Source of the DNA: Pseudomonadota bacterium
GTDB lineage: Bacteria > Pseudomonadota > Gammaproteobacteria > Steroidobacterales > Steroidobacteraceae
Reading direction: 5' to 3'
Assembly: GCA_947454465.1 (NCBI GenBank)
Contig: CANGJP010000009.1
Location: forward strand, 1-56,555
Length of the DNA: 56,555 nt
Shown: positions 39,245 to 47,900 of the stretch, piece after piece
How the letters are laid out: every line of letters begins with the position of its first letter
Numbering within the stretch: position 1 is the stretch's first letter
Notes under the pieces: model-generated
The model's database searches: none
The model's input: the letters and a program-made list of their open reading frames with translations, nothing else
Told to the model about the DNA's origin: nothing
Program-made: the position numbers and the translations under genes

Positions 39245-40459
39245 TTAATTAGAAGCAGGATGCTTTTCACGATACCGCTCAGCAATCAATTGCACTAACT
39301 GCTTGGCCAAGTCGCGCTTGTTACACAAACACATTTCCCGCTGACCGCCATGCCAATAGACCGTCAGTGCATTATCGTCTTTATCAAAGCCTAAACCATC
39401 ACCCACTTTATTGGCTGCAATCATATCCAGACGCTTACTGTTCAGCTTGATCAGTGCATTGCATTCTACGTTATCGGTCTCGGCGGCAAAACCGACCAAA
39501 AAGGGCGGATTCACACTGGCGCCAACTGTGGCAAGAATATCTGGTGTACGCGCTAAGTCGAGCGATAATGCATCGGCAGTTTTTTTAATTTTACTAGTGG
39601 CCACCGTCGCGGCGCGGTAATCCGAAACCGCTGCTGTAGCGACAAACAATTGCGCATTCACAAGTTGTGACTGCACGGCAGCCAACATCTCATCGGCGGT
39701 TTCTACATTGATGCGCTCAATACCTGCAAGCGCATTAAGATGCACCGGGCCGCTCACCAATACCACCTCAGCACCCGCTGCATATAAAGCTTCGGCCACC
39801 GCAAAGCCCATCTTGCCGGAACTACGATTAGTGATGAACCGCACCGGATCAATACGCTCGCGAGTAGGGCCTGCGGTCACCACGGCCTTGATGCCCGACA
39901 ATAATTTTTCACGTTGCGTGGGCATTAGCCACGCCGCTAACTCGGCAGGTTCAAGCATGCGCCCTAAACCGACATCGCCACAGGCTTGCTCACCTTCAGC
40001 AGGTCCCAACACCCGCACGCCACGTTGTTTGAGTAACACCACATTGGCCTGCGTGGCTGGATGCGCCCACATAGCCTGATTCATCGCCGGCGCAATGGAA
40101 ATGGGCGCGCGAGTGGCCAAACACAGCGTGCTGAGCAAATCATTGGCGAAGCCATTGGCTAAACGTGCAATAAAATCAGCGGTGGCGGGTGCAATTAAAA
40201 TTTCATCAGCCCAGCGCGCCAATTCAATGTGACCCATCGCCGCTTCGGCAGCGTGATCCCACAACTCACTGCGCACAGGCAGACCTGACACGGCCTGAAG
40301 GGTCTGCTCGGTAATGAACTCCTGTGCCCCGCGCGTCATGACCACCTGCACCTGCGCACCTTGCTCGCGCAGGCGACGAACGAGATCTGGACTTTTATAG
40401 GCGGCAATGCCGCCAGTGATGCCCAGTAAAATCTTGCGAGTGGATGCTAAGGAAGTCAT
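39245..40459 (-). CDS. coaBC: bifunctional phosphopantothenoylcysteine decarboxylase/synthetase
   Basis: CoaBC makes and decarboxylates 4'-phosphopantothenoylcysteine in coenzyme A synthesis. The 404-residue fusion has the CoaC flavin domain first (ILLGITGGIAAYKSPDLVRRL, the active-site region PAMNQAMWAHPATQ with His, ACGDVGLGRMLEP) and the CoaB domain second (VVTAGPTRERIDPVRFITNRSSGKMG, FVGFAAET-type text as FLVGFAAETDNV, NKVGDGLGFDKDDN). CoaD, encoded at 46403-46900, works later in the same pathway. It is divergent from radC. Confidence 0.96.
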   Translation of the reverse strand: MTSLASTRKILLGITGGIAAYKSPDLVRRLREQGAQVQVVMTRGAQEFITEQTLQAVSGLPVRSELWDHAAEAAMGHIELARWADEILIAPATADFIARLANGFANDLLSTLCLATRAPISIAPAMNQAMWAHPATQANVVLLKQRGVRVLGPAEGEQACGDVGLGRMLEPAELAAWLMPTQREKLLSGIKAVVTAGPTRERIDPVRFITNRSSGKMGFAVAEALYAAGAEVVLVSGPVHLNALAGIERINVETADEMLAAVQSQLVNAQLFVATAAVSDYRAATVATSKIKKTADALSLDLARTPDILATVGASVNPPFLVGFAAETDNVECNALIKLNSKRLDMIAANKVGDGLGFDKDDNALTVYWHGGQREMCLCNKRDLAKQLVQLIAERYREKHPASN

Positions 40460-40607
40460 ACGCCCAGATTATTGCCACGCCCAGTCACAGGCAGCAAACA
40501 GCCAATTGGCATGTGCTGATGGCATATCTGGCATTTAGCGCCAGTTATGGACGGTACCCTAGATGACTTTGACGACACACTGGGCGACATTCATGGAGGG
40601 TTCCGCA

Positions 40608-41282
40608 ATGTCGATCCGAGATTGGCCTAAAAGCGAGCAGCCTCGCGAAAAGTTACTTAAGTTTGGCGCACCTGCACTCAGTGAAGCCGAACTGATCGCG
40701 ATTTTTTTACGGAACGGTACGCACGGGCGTACCGCAATGGATGTGGCGCGCGATCTACTGCAACAATTTGGTTCAGTACGCGGCCTCCTCACCGCATCAC
40801 CAGCCAAATTCTGTAATGCTCCCGGTTTAGGACTGACGCGCTATGCCACCCTGCACGCGATGCTGGAATTAGTCCGACGGCATTTCTTGGAAGTCATGCA
40901 AAGCGGTCCGGCCTTACTGAATCCTCAAGCTACGCGCGACTACCTGCGCGCGCGGCTGCGCGACCTGCCTCATGAGGTGTTTGGCTGTGTCTATCTGGAT
41001 AACCGTCATCGTGTCATTGCCTTCGAAGAGTTGTTTCGCGGCACATTGGATGGAGCCAGCGTCTACCCACGGGAGGTAGTCAAACAGGCATTGGCACACA
41101 ATGCCGCCGCACTGATTCTGGTTCACAATCACCCCTCGGGTGTTGCTGAACCCAGTCAGGCGGATGAACTGATTACCCGCCGCCTGAAAAATGCGCTGAA
41201 TCTGGTTGAAATCCGTGTTCTGGACCACTTGATCGTCGGGGACAGTCGCTGCGAGTCCTTCGCAGAACGGGGCCTGCTGTAA
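40608..41282 (+). CDS. radC: RadC/JAMM-domain protein
   Basis: ATG at 40608 has GGAGG eight bases upstream, so it is preferred over the frame start at 40563. The 224-residue protein begins [17 protein letters not shown]. It has an N-terminal helix-hairpin-helix-like UPF0758 part ([14 protein letters not shown]) and a C-terminal JAMM/MPN fold with the metal motif [14 protein letters not shown]. Once thought to be a DNA repair protein, the family has no proven role in repair. It precedes rpmB as in E. coli. Confidence 0.95.
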   Translation: MSIRDWPKSEQPREKLLKFGAPALSEAELIAIFLRNGTHGRTAMDVARDLLQQFGSVRGLLTASPAKFCNAPGLGLTRYATLHAMLELVRRHFLEVMQSGPALLNPQATRDYLRARLRDLPHEVFGCVYLDNRHRVIAFEELFRGTLDGASVYPREVVKQALAHNAAALILVHNHPSGVAEPSQADELITRRLKNALNLVEIRVLDHLIVGDSRCESFAERGLL

Positions 41283-41330
41283 ATTCAGCCCCAATTTAAG
41301 ACCCAAGCCACGGAAAATAAGCCAAGCGGC

Positions 41331-41359
41331 TTGCCCAAGACCGTCGTCACTGGTATAAA
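41331..41359 (+). promoter_or_regulatory. promoter candidate for rpmB-rpmG
   Basis: TTGCCC (41331-41336) and TATAAA (41354-41359) are 17 bases apart. The -35 matches four of six positions and the -10 five. A start near 41366 gives a leader of about 50 bases before rpmB. A small inverted repeat (AAGCC/GGCTT, about 41319-41332) overlaps the -35. Confidence 0.5.
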
Positions 41360-41415
41360 GCGCGACTCATTTTTGGCTTGGCACGATGTGTTGCCCAGCA
41401 TCCGAGGAATTCGCT

Positions 41416-41652
41416 ATGTCGAGAATCTGCCAAGTCACCGGCAAAGGCCCCATGACCGGAAACACGGTTTCGCATGCCAACAACCGCAAGCGCCGTCGCT
41501 TCCTACCTAATCTGCATACCCTGCGCTTCTGGATGGAAAGTGAACGTCGCTTTGTCAGCCTGCGCGTCTCCAACCACGGCCTGCGTACCATTGAGAAGAA
41601 GGGTATTGAAGTCGTTGTTGCCGATCTGCGCGCCAGTGGCGTTCGCGTTTAA
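41416..41652 (+). CDS. rpmB: 50S ribosomal protein L28
   Basis: The 78-residue protein begins [16 protein letters not shown] and contains [13 protein letters not shown]-like text (here [17 protein letters not shown]) and the C-terminal [17 protein letters not shown]. Length and sequence are those of L28 in the E-site region of the large subunit. GAGG stands seven bases upstream of the ATG at 41416. The upstream ATG at 41386 is not used by the family. It lies 12 bp before rpmG in the usual rpmB-rpmG pair. Confidence 0.98.
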   Translation: MSRICQVTGKGPMTGNTVSHANNRKRRRFLPNLHTLRFWMESERRFVSLRVSNHGLRTIEKKGIEVVVADLRASGVRV

Positions 41653-41664
41653 GGAATTATCACT

Positions 41665-41820
41665 ATGCGTGACAAAATCAAACTCGTTTCTTCTGCCGGT
41701 ACCGGTCATTTCTACACCACCACCAAGAACAAGCGTTTGCACCCAGACAAAATGGAAGTAAAGAAATACGACCCTAAGATCAAAAAGCACGTGGCTTATA
41801 AAGAAGCCAAGATCAAGTAA
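41665..41820 (+). CDS. rpmG: 50S ribosomal protein L33
   Basis: The 51-residue protein starts [17 protein letters not shown] and ends EAKIK, with the L33 core [19 protein letters not shown]. It has no CxxC zinc pairs, so it is the C-minus form typical of Gammaproteobacteria. AAGGA lies eight bases before the ATG. A strong terminator follows 21 bases after the stop. Confidence 0.97.
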   Translation: MRDKIKLVSSAGTGHFYTTTKNKRLHPDKMEVKKYDPKIKKHVAYKEAKIK

Positions 41821-41840
41821 TTGGTCTGGGTATGTTCATT

Positions 41841-41868
41841 GAAAAAGCCCGCAGCAGCGGGCTTTTTC
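41841..41868 (+). terminator. rho-independent terminator of rpmB-rpmG
   Basis: GCCCGC (41847-41852), loop AGCA, GCGGGC (41857-41862), followed by TTTTT and preceded by AAAAA. This is a short, very stable hairpin with a T-run on the plus strand. Confidence 0.92.
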
Positions 41869-41920
41869 ATTTCAGAGCTTAATCAAGACGCACTCGCAAC
41901 CTGAATACATACGCTACACA

Positions 41921-41949
41921 AAAAATAAAGGCCAGTCATAACTGGCCTT
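41921..41949 (-). terminator. rho-independent terminator of rpoH
   Basis: AGGCCAGT (41929-41936) and ACTGGCCT (41941-41948) pair around CATA. On the minus strand the hairpin is followed by TTTATTTTT. It lies 27 bases after the rpoH stop. Confidence 0.9.
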
Positions 41950-41975
41950 GGTAATGAAGTCTAAAGTGATGTATC

Positions 41976-42854
41976 TCACGCGCTCTGCGGTTCGAGCATC
42001 ATGCCACGTAGCTTCTTAATAGCATTGGCCTCAATCTGGCGAATTCGTTCGGTCGACACACCGTATTCTTCCGCTAAATCATGCAATGTCGCCTTAGCAT
42101 CGGTCATCCAACGTGTGCGCAAAATACGCTGACTACGTTCATCCAACTGCAACAAGGCACTAGCGAGACGCTCGGTGGAATCATCATCGAATTGCTCCCG
42201 TTCCAACTGGATAGCTGGATCTGCATCCGGATGGGGAAGATAGGCAGCAGGTGAGTAGCCCCCCTCTTCATCATCGGTATCGGGTACAGGATCAAACGAC
42301 ATGTCGCGTGAACTTAGCCGTTTTTCCATCTCAGTCACGTCTTGAACACTAACACCCAGATCTTGCGCCACGGCCGTGGTTTCTGCAGCTGACAACCAAC
42401 CCAGATTTTTCTTATAACGACGTAAATTGAAGAACAACTTGCGTTGCGTCTTAGTGGTCGCCACTTTGACAAGACGCCAGTTACGTAGCACATATTCGTG
42501 GATTTCTGCGCGGATCCAATGCACCGCGAAAGACACCAAGCGGACACCCAAAGTAGGGTCAAACCGTTTCACGGCCTTCATGAGACCAACGTTACCTTCT
42601 TGCACCAAATCACCCAGGGGTAGGCCATAACCACTGTAGCTACGGGCAATATGCACCACGAACCGCAGATGCGAGAGCACCAACTGACGTGCAGCAACCA
42701 AATCTTCAGAGGAACGATACTTCTGCGCCAACGCAACTTCCTCTTCACGGGTTAATACCGGGATGAGAGAAACGCGCTCGAAATAGGCATCCAAGCTGCC
42801 TATCGGCCCAGCCAATGCCAAATCGTGAGAAGAATTAACCAGTGCAGTACTCAT
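41976..42854 (-). CDS. rpoH: RNA polymerase heat-shock sigma factor sigma-32
   Basis: ATG at 42854 (MSTALVNSSHDLALAG) gives 292 residues, the usual length; GGAG and GGCGGA stretches lie upstream. Region 2 reads EEEVALAQKYRSSEDLVAARQ-like text with SHLRFVVHIARSYSGYGLPLGDLVQEGNVGLMKAVKRF-type motifs. The RpoH box TQRKLFFNLRRYKK separates it from sigma-70 and RpoS. Region 4 ends in STERIRQIEANAIKKLR. It follows ftsX, as in the ftsYEX-rpoH cluster of gammaproteobacteria. A CIRCE operator lies 63 bases upstream of the start, so HrcA repression is likely. Confidence 0.97.
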   Translation of the reverse strand: MSTALVNSSHDLALAGPIGSLDAYFERVSLIPVLTREEEVALAQKYRSSEDLVAARQLVLSHLRFVVHIARSYSGYGLPLGDLVQEGNVGLMKAVKRFDPTLGVRLVSFAVHWIRAEIHEYVLRNWRLVKVATTKTQRKLFFNLRRYKKNLGWLSAAETTAVAQDLGVSVQDVTEMEKRLSSRDMSFDPVPDTDDEEGGYSPAAYLPHPDADPAIQLEREQFDDDSTERLASALLQLDERSQRILRTRWMTDAKATLHDLAEEYGVSTERIRQIEANAIKKLRGMMLEPQSA

Positions 42855-42916
42855 TAGTGTTCCGCCCCTCCATAAGGGAGTTTCAACGCCAACAACCACT
42901 TGAACATACTGACAGT

Positions 42917-42943
42917 CTAGCACTCCCGAAGTCAGAGTGCTAA
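42917..42943. promoter_or_regulatory. CIRCE element (HrcA operator) upstream of rpoH
   Basis: The site reads CTAGCACTC, nine bases, GAGTGCTAA on the plus strand. The CIRCE consensus is TTAGCACTC-N9-GAGTGCTAA; 17 of 18 arm positions match and the spacer is exactly nine. It lies in the 170-base gap between ftsX and rpoH, where the rpoH promoter must be, so bound HrcA would repress rpoH directly. Confidence 0.9.
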
Positions 42944-43024
42944 ATCAGTCAGGGATTCCGACTAAATACAGGGAAATAGGTCACAAAGTAATACGGAAAT
43001 TCACCGAGTCGACGCACGACTTGC

Positions 43025-43939
43025 TTACTTAGGCTCAATTGCTCGCAAATGTCGGGTGGCCGCCACAAACGAACCCAACCAACCCAATGCCGCGCCTGTC
43101 AATAACAAAGAGAGCCCGCCAAGTAACCCCAAACCAACCAATTTGAACGAACTGCCGTACAGACCGGCGATCTTCTGAACGGGCCCCGCCAACAACATCA
43201 CGGTGACCCAAACCACCAACCAAGCCAACAACCCGCCGCCTAGCCCATACCAAAATCCACAATACAAAAACGGGCGCCGCACGAATGCATCACTTCCACC
43301 AACCAATTTGGTCACTTCAATTTCGTCTCGCCGGTTCTGAATATCCAGACGAATCGTATTGCCGACAATCACCACCACACCCAGCGCCAGCAGCATACCT
43401 AGCAGCATGACAATACGACGCACGGTATCGAGCATGGCCAAATACCTCTCCACCCAGCCCGTATCAAGCTGCACCACATCCACTTCGTTCATCTTACGCA
43501 ATTCTTCACTCAAGGCCTTCAAGCCAGCAGGCGAAGCGGTCTTTTCCGAAGGGGTAATGACTAACGTATTGGGCAGTGGATTTTCAGAGAGTGCCGACAG
43601 CGCCTCACCAAATCCTGAATATTCACGAAACTCTTTGAGGGCTTCATCAGCCTTGATCAGTTGAACAGACTTAATATCAGTACGCTGTTTTATCCGAGCC
43701 AATAACCGCTCTGCGCCGTCGGTATCCACGGCTGTTTTAAGGTAAACAGAAACATCCAGCGCACGCTCCCAGGAGCCACTCACTGCTTGCGCATTTTTGA
43801 CCAATACATTCAGGCACGCCGGCAAGGCAAGCGCAACGCCCATCACTAGGACGGTTAAAAGACTGGCAAGAGGTTGCTGTGATAAGCGCCCTAGTGTGCC
43901 TACCAATGTCTGTAAATGACGTGAAACCCAAGCGGTCAT
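43025..43939 (-). CDS. ftsX: cell division protein FtsX
   Basis: The 304-residue membrane subunit of the FtsEX ABC complex transmits ATPase changes to periplasmic cell-wall hydrolase activators such as EnvC. One N-terminal span (about 25-50) and three C-terminal spans (about 170-300) enclose a periplasmic domain. Typical text is VSVYLKTAVDTDGAERLLARI, GWVERYLAMLDTVRRI, and IRLDIQNRRDEIEVTKLVGGSDAFVRRPFLYCG. The start overlaps the ftsE stop by four bases. Confidence 0.95.
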   Translation of the reverse strand: MTAWVSRHLQTLVGTLGRLSQQPLASLLTVLVMGVALALPACLNVLVKNAQAVSGSWERALDVSVYLKTAVDTDGAERLLARIKQRTDIKSVQLIKADEALKEFREYSGFGEALSALSENPLPNTLVITPSEKTASPAGLKALSEELRKMNEVDVVQLDTGWVERYLAMLDTVRRIVMLLGMLLALGVVVIVGNTIRLDIQNRRDEIEVTKLVGGSDAFVRRPFLYCGFWYGLGGGLLAWLVVWVTVMLLAGPVQKIAGLYGSSFKLVGLGLLGGLSLLLTGAALGWLGSFVAATRHLRAIEPK

Positions 43940-44691
43940 AACGACTCCGTTGGTGTCAGCGGTTCGGCGTCTAGAAATCGAGCGGGGTCAAACAATACCG
44001 GTTCAGTTTCAGTCGATGAATCCAGCAATCGCCCACCCTCTAGATGAATACGCCGCACTTTGAAACGTTCGATCAAGGCTACATTGTGACTGGCAATCAG
44101 CACGGTGACGCCCACGCCTTGAAAGCGGCGGAATATATCCATCACCTCAAGCGACAAGTCTGGATCAAGGTTTCCAGTCGGTTCATCGGCAATCAGTAAC
44201 GCGGGCTTAGTGACCACAGCACGCGCCAAACCAACTCGCTGCTGCTCTCCAGTAGATAACTCAATAGGTCGAGCCTGTTCGTATTGCAGTAAGCCTACCT
44301 GATCCAAGGCCGCACGCACCCGTTTAGCAATTTCCTTCGGTGAGGTATTAGCTACAACCAATGGCAAGGCCACATTGTCAAAAATAGAACGATCGGCCAG
44401 CAATTTGTGATCTTGAAACACGATACCCAACTGACGCCGATAAGCAGGAATCTTGGCACGAGTAATGCCGGCTAGATTTTCACCATTCACCAATAGACTG
44501 CCGCGGGTTGGTCGTTCGATTAATGCCAATAATTTAAGTAACGTGGACTTCCCAGCACCAGAATGCCCAGTAAGAAACACCATCTCACCACTGGCGACAT
44601 CAAGCGTAAGATTAATCAGTGCCTCGCGCCCGTTAGCATAACGCTTAAACACATTTTGAAAGCGGATCATCGGCTGTGCGGTGGTGATCAT
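43936..44691 (-). CDS. ftsE: cell division ATP-binding protein FtsE
   Basis: GGAG nine bases upstream supports ATG 44691, giving 251 residues; MIRFQNVFKRY starts seven residues later, where E. coli FtsE begins. Walker A is GHSGAGKS at 42-49, Walker B LLIADE at about 165-170 followed by PTGNLDP, and the H-loop is IASHN. The ABC signature is LSTGEQQR at 145-152 rather than LSGGEQQR. The C-terminal tail (about 225-251, STETEPVLFDPARFLDAEPL) is longer than in E. coli FtsE. The frame upstream to 44721 overlaps ftsY. Confidence 0.94.
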   Translation of the reverse strand: MITTAQPMIRFQNVFKRYANGREALINLTLDVASGEMVFLTGHSGAGKSTLLKLLALIERPTRGSLLVNGENLAGITRAKIPAYRRQLGIVFQDHKLLADRSIFDNVALPLVVANTSPKEIAKRVRAALDQVGLLQYEQARPIELSTGEQQRVGLARAVVTKPALLIADEPTGNLDPDLSLEVMDIFRRFQGVGVTVLIASHNVALIERFKVRRIHLEGGRLLDSSTETEPVLFDPARFLDAEPLTPTESL

Positions 44692-44704
44692 GACAAACAG
44701 CTCC

Positions 44705-45691
44705 TCACAGTTGTGGATCAACAGGTTTTAACAACGCATCCACAAAATTCTCGGCATCAAAGACATCGAAGTCTTCAACGCTCTCACCGATACCAATAAA
44801 ACGAATCGGTAATTTCAGCTGATCAGCAAGTGAAAAGACAATACCGCCTTTCGCAGTGCCATCCAACTTCGTAATAACCACTCCCGTTACACCAATAGCC
44901 TGATGAAATAATTTGGCCTGCTGCAAGGCGTTCTGTCCCTGACTGGCATCTAGCACCAATAAAACCTCATGCGGTGAGCTGGGATCAACACGCCCCATGA
45001 CACGCTTGATCTTTTTCAGTTCATCCATCAAATTGGATTGTGTATGTAATCGCCCCGCAGTATCGGCAATCATGACCTGCGCTCCGCGCGCCTGCGCTGA
45101 TTGATAGGCATCGAACACCACCGCTGCAGGATCGGCACCTGTAGCCTGTGCAATCACTGGCACGCCATTACGCTCACCCCAAACTTGCAACTGCTCTACC
45201 GCAGCAGCACGGAAAGTATCCCCAGCGGCCAAGACCACTTTGTAATTGTGATCGAGCAGGCGACGGGCCAACTTACCGATGGTGGTAGTTTTACCTGCAC
45301 CATTCACACCGATCACCAACACCACAAACGGCTGCTTGGCGGTATCAACATGCAAAGGTCGTGCATAGGGATTGAGAATATCAGTCAGGGATACGCGTAA
45401 CGCAGCCAGTAGCGCTTCGAGATTCGCCAGTTCACTGCGAGCTACTTTTTTGCGTAAACCACTGAGAATTCGCTCGGTAGTTTCAACACCCACGTCGGCG
45501 CTGATTAAACGCAGCTCTAGCTCATCCAGAACTTCATCGCCAATCTTGCCACCTGGCAGCAGATTGATCAGATCCTTGGTGAGCCATGAGGTACCACGAT
45601 TTAACTGGGTACGCAGCCGCGCCAGAAAACCCGGTCTGGCGTGCTCACTGGTATTGCTCTGATCCGCAGTTGATTTTTTAAATCCGAACAT
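44705..45691 (-). CDS. ftsY: signal recognition particle receptor FtsY
   Basis: FtsY receives SRP-ribosome complexes at the membrane. The 328-residue protein has the N-domain (about 35-120), the GTPase G-domain with GVNGAGKTTTIGKLA, the DTFRAAAVEQL box, IADTAGRLHTQ, and TKLDGTAKGG near the end. The acidic A-domain that lengthens E. coli FtsY is almost absent: only about 25 residues precede the N-domain. It is the first gene of ftsY-ftsE-ftsX and is divergent from rsmD. Confidence 0.96.
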   Translation of the reverse strand: MFGFKKSTADQSNTSEHARPGFLARLRTQLNRGTSWLTKDLINLLPGGKIGDEVLDELELRLISADVGVETTERILSGLRKKVARSELANLEALLAALRVSLTDILNPYARPLHVDTAKQPFVVLVIGVNGAGKTTTIGKLARRLLDHNYKVVLAAGDTFRAAAVEQLQVWGERNGVPVIAQATGADPAAVVFDAYQSAQARGAQVMIADTAGRLHTQSNLMDELKKIKRVMGRVDPSSPHEVLLVLDASQGQNALQQAKLFHQAIGVTGVVITKLDGTAKGGIVFSLADQLKLPIRFIGIGESVEDFDVFDAENFVDALLKPVDPQL

Positions 45692-45755
45692 CAGTCTGTG
45701 GCTTCCTCTTGAATGGGGCGAATTCTAACAGGCATGCCGAGTATGATTGCGATCA

Positions 45756-46403
45756 ATGAAATCCAAACAGCGCTCTTCCTCCACGCATTCCACTCCTCGC
45801 TCAACAAGCGCGAATCGGCTACGCATCATCGGCGGGCAATGGCGCGGTACCAAACTCCTGTTTCCTGATCACGCAGCGATCCGACCCACCCCAGATCGTG
45901 TTCGTGAAACCGTATTCAACTGGTTGCAGCAGGAAATCGTCGGCACACACTGCCTGGATCTCTTTGCCGGCAGCGGGGCTTTGGGTCTTGAGGCGCTATC
46001 ACGCGGTGCGGCGTGCGTCGTCTTTGTTGATCGTGAACCGGTCGTGGGGCGCTATCTACGTGACACACTTACCCGTCTGAAATGCACGCAAGCTGAAGTG
46101 CTGAGTCAGGATGCCTTAACCTACCTGCCACGCATCACCCAGCCCTTTAATGGGGCGTTCCTCGACCCGCCCTTCGCCACTGCAGCGTCCAGTGATCTGT
46201 TTTCTCAGTTGCTACAAAAACTAGATGCGCCGGGTCGAATGACGCCTACGGCATGGATGTATCTGGAATGCCCGAGCTCGCTAGGTTCACCGTCCACGTG
46301 GCCGCATTGGCTCTCACACTGGCGTGTGCATCGCAGTGAACAAGCCGGGCAAGTGGGCTATCATCTGGTGCGGCGAGCTTCCCCGCCGCATTCGAGCTAT
46401 TGA
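45756..46403 (+). CDS. rsmD: 16S rRNA (guanine966-N2)-methyltransferase
   Basis: RsmD methylates G966 of 16S rRNA. The ATG at 45756 gives 215 residues; a TTG at 45747 is possible. Motifs are RIIGGQWRGTKLLFP, RPTPDRVRETVFNWL, LDLFAGSGALGLEALSRGA (SAM site) and the catalytic FLDPPFA, an (N/D)PPF-type motif. A TATGAT box lies nine bases before the ATG, so the leader may be very short. The stop overlaps coaD as TGATG. Confidence 0.94.
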   Translation: MKSKQRSSSTHSTPRSTSANRLRIIGGQWRGTKLLFPDHAAIRPTPDRVRETVFNWLQQEIVGTHCLDLFAGSGALGLEALSRGAACVVFVDREPVVGRYLRDTLTRLKCTQAEVLSQDALTYLPRITQPFNGAFLDPPFATAASSDLFSQLLQKLDAPGRMTPTAWMYLECPSSLGSPSTWPHWLSHWRVHRSEQAGQVGYHLVRRASPPHSSY

Positions 46404-46900
46404 TGAGCACTAAAGCACTGTATCCAGGCACATTCGATCCCATCACCAATGGCCATTACGACCTAGTGCGCCGGGCGGCGGCTATTTTTAGTTCGGTCAC
46501 GGTAGCCATTGCCGCCAACCCAGGTAAAGCACCCCTGTTCACATTAGAGCAGCGCGTAGCTATGGCCAAACAAGTCCTCGCAGACATCCCCGGCGTAGAA
46601 GTCACCGGTTACACAGGATTAACTGTAGATTTTGCCGTACACAGGGAAACACGCGTGGTCATTCGTGGCTTGCGCGCCGTGGCTGATTTCGAATTTGAAT
46701 TTCAACTGGCCACCATGAGCAGACACCTCAGCGATCAGGTGGACTACGTGTTCCTGACACCCACCGAACAATACAACTTCATTTCATCAACTTTGATACG
46801 TGAAATTGCCAGCTTTGGCGGTGACGTCTCGCAATTCGTTCACCCACTGGTGGCCAAGGCACTGAAAACTCGCTGGGAAGAACGCAAACAATTGGGCTGA
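46403..46900 (+). CDS. coaD: phosphopantetheine adenylyltransferase
   Basis: CoaD transfers AMP to 4'-phosphopantetheine, the fourth step of CoA synthesis. The 165-residue protein has the nucleotidyltransferase motif GTFDPITNGHYDLV, RGLRAVADFEFEFQLA and the ISSTLIRE motif. The ATG at 46403 shares its A with the rsmD stop (TGATG), so translation is coupled; the track-like TTG one codon earlier is unlikely. The rsmD-coaD pair is common in bacteria. Confidence 0.96.
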   Translation: MSTKALYPGTFDPITNGHYDLVRRAAAIFSSVTVAIAANPGKAPLFTLEQRVAMAKQVLADIPGVEVTGYTGLTVDFAVHRETRVVIRGLRAVADFEFEFQLATMSRHLSDQVDYVFLTPTEQYNFISSTLIREIASFGGDVSQFVHPLVAKALKTRWEERKQLG

Positions 46901-46923
46901 TGACCCCCACACTACAGGCGTAT

Positions 46924-47739
46924 TTATTGCTGGCATTGTGGACAGTAATACGTGGAGCGATTGCCCTGAGTAACCTGCTGAATGGGTGTTTTGCATGAAC
47001 GACACGGCTCACCGGCACGCTCATACACAAATAATTTTTGGCGAAAATACCCCGGTGTTCCATTGGCATTCACATAATCCCGTAGCGTGGTGCCCCCCAC
47101 TTTGATGGCATCAGCAAGCACCACCTTGATCGCCCTGACGAGCCTTTGAAATTCATCACGCTTAATTTGCCCTGCCATTCGCTTGGGACGAATGCCCGCA
47201 CGAAACAGGGCTTCACTTGCATAAATATTACCCACGCCCACGACTACGCTGGCATTCATGATGAACTGCTTGATCGCAACTTTTCTGCCCTTAGCCTGGT
47301 CGGCCAGATAGACCGGATCAAAGACCTCACTGAGCGGCTCAGGGCCTAAATGAGCGATCAAATCGTGCTGCATAGGATCGTCACCCGTCCACAGCGCGCA
47401 ACCAAAACGACGAGGGTCATTGAAACGTAACAGGCGACCTGAACTCAATACAACGTCAATATGATCGTGTACTTGCGGCGGGGTACCGACAGCCAAAATC
47501 CGCAGGCTCCCCGACATGCCGAGATGCCAAATCACCGTGCCACGTGCCAGCGTGATCAATAAATATTTAGCGCGGCGTTCAACATCCAGAACCCGTTGCC
47601 CGGTCAACCGCTGAGCAAAGTCAGGTGACACCGGCCAACGCAATCGGGCATCACGCACCACCACCTGGGTAATGGTCTGATTTTTAAGAACAGACAGAAT
47701 TCCACGTCGGGTCGTTTCAACTTCGGGAAGTTCAGGCAT
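46924..47739 (-). CDS. mutM: formamidopyrimidine-DNA glycosylase
   Basis: MutM removes 8-oxoguanine and formamidopyrimidines from DNA. The start is ATG 47739, because the mature N-terminal proline of MPELPEVETTRRG is the catalytic nucleophile; the open frame to 47769 is upstream sequence. The 271-residue protein has the lysine loop region, GVGNIYASEALFRAGI, and a C-terminal zinc finger with four cysteines (CRSC ... CPQC). It converges on coaD with 23 bp between. Confidence 0.97.
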   Translation of the reverse strand: MPELPEVETTRRGILSVLKNQTITQVVVRDARLRWPVSPDFAQRLTGQRVLDVERRAKYLLITLARGTVIWHLGMSGSLRILAVGTPPQVHDHIDVVLSSGRLLRFNDPRRFGCALWTGDDPMQHDLIAHLGPEPLSEVFDPVYLADQAKGRKVAIKQFIMNASVVVGVGNIYASEALFRAGIRPKRMAGQIKRDEFQRLVRAIKVVLADAIKVGGTTLRDYVNANGTPGYFRQKLFVYERAGEPCRSCKTPIQQVTQGNRSTYYCPQCQQ

Positions 47740-47830
47740 GAGCAGGTAGGACCTCATCGAATCAGTCACTTAAGTACGCCATTCTGCCACCCACAGCCAC
47801 CTTAAACTGCGAAAAATGGGGGCGTTCGAT

Positions 47831-47859
47831 TTGTCTGGCTTCCTCACCTCCTATATAGT
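47831..47859 (+). promoter_or_regulatory. promoter candidate for the desaturase gene
   Basis: TTGTCT (47831-47836) and TATAGT (47854-47859) are 17 bases apart, with four and five of six consensus matches. The start would be near 47866, about 35 bases before the GTG at 47901. Confidence 0.55.
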
Positions 47860-47900
47860 CGCGGCGCCCGACTGAACGGGTGCTGCCAGCCGGAGACGTT

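Noticed and set aside
42854-43024. Clear sigma-70 or sigma-32 promoter for rpoH
   Set aside because: TTGTGA and several T/A-rich boxes are present, but none has a partner at 16-18 bases; only the CIRCE site is firm.
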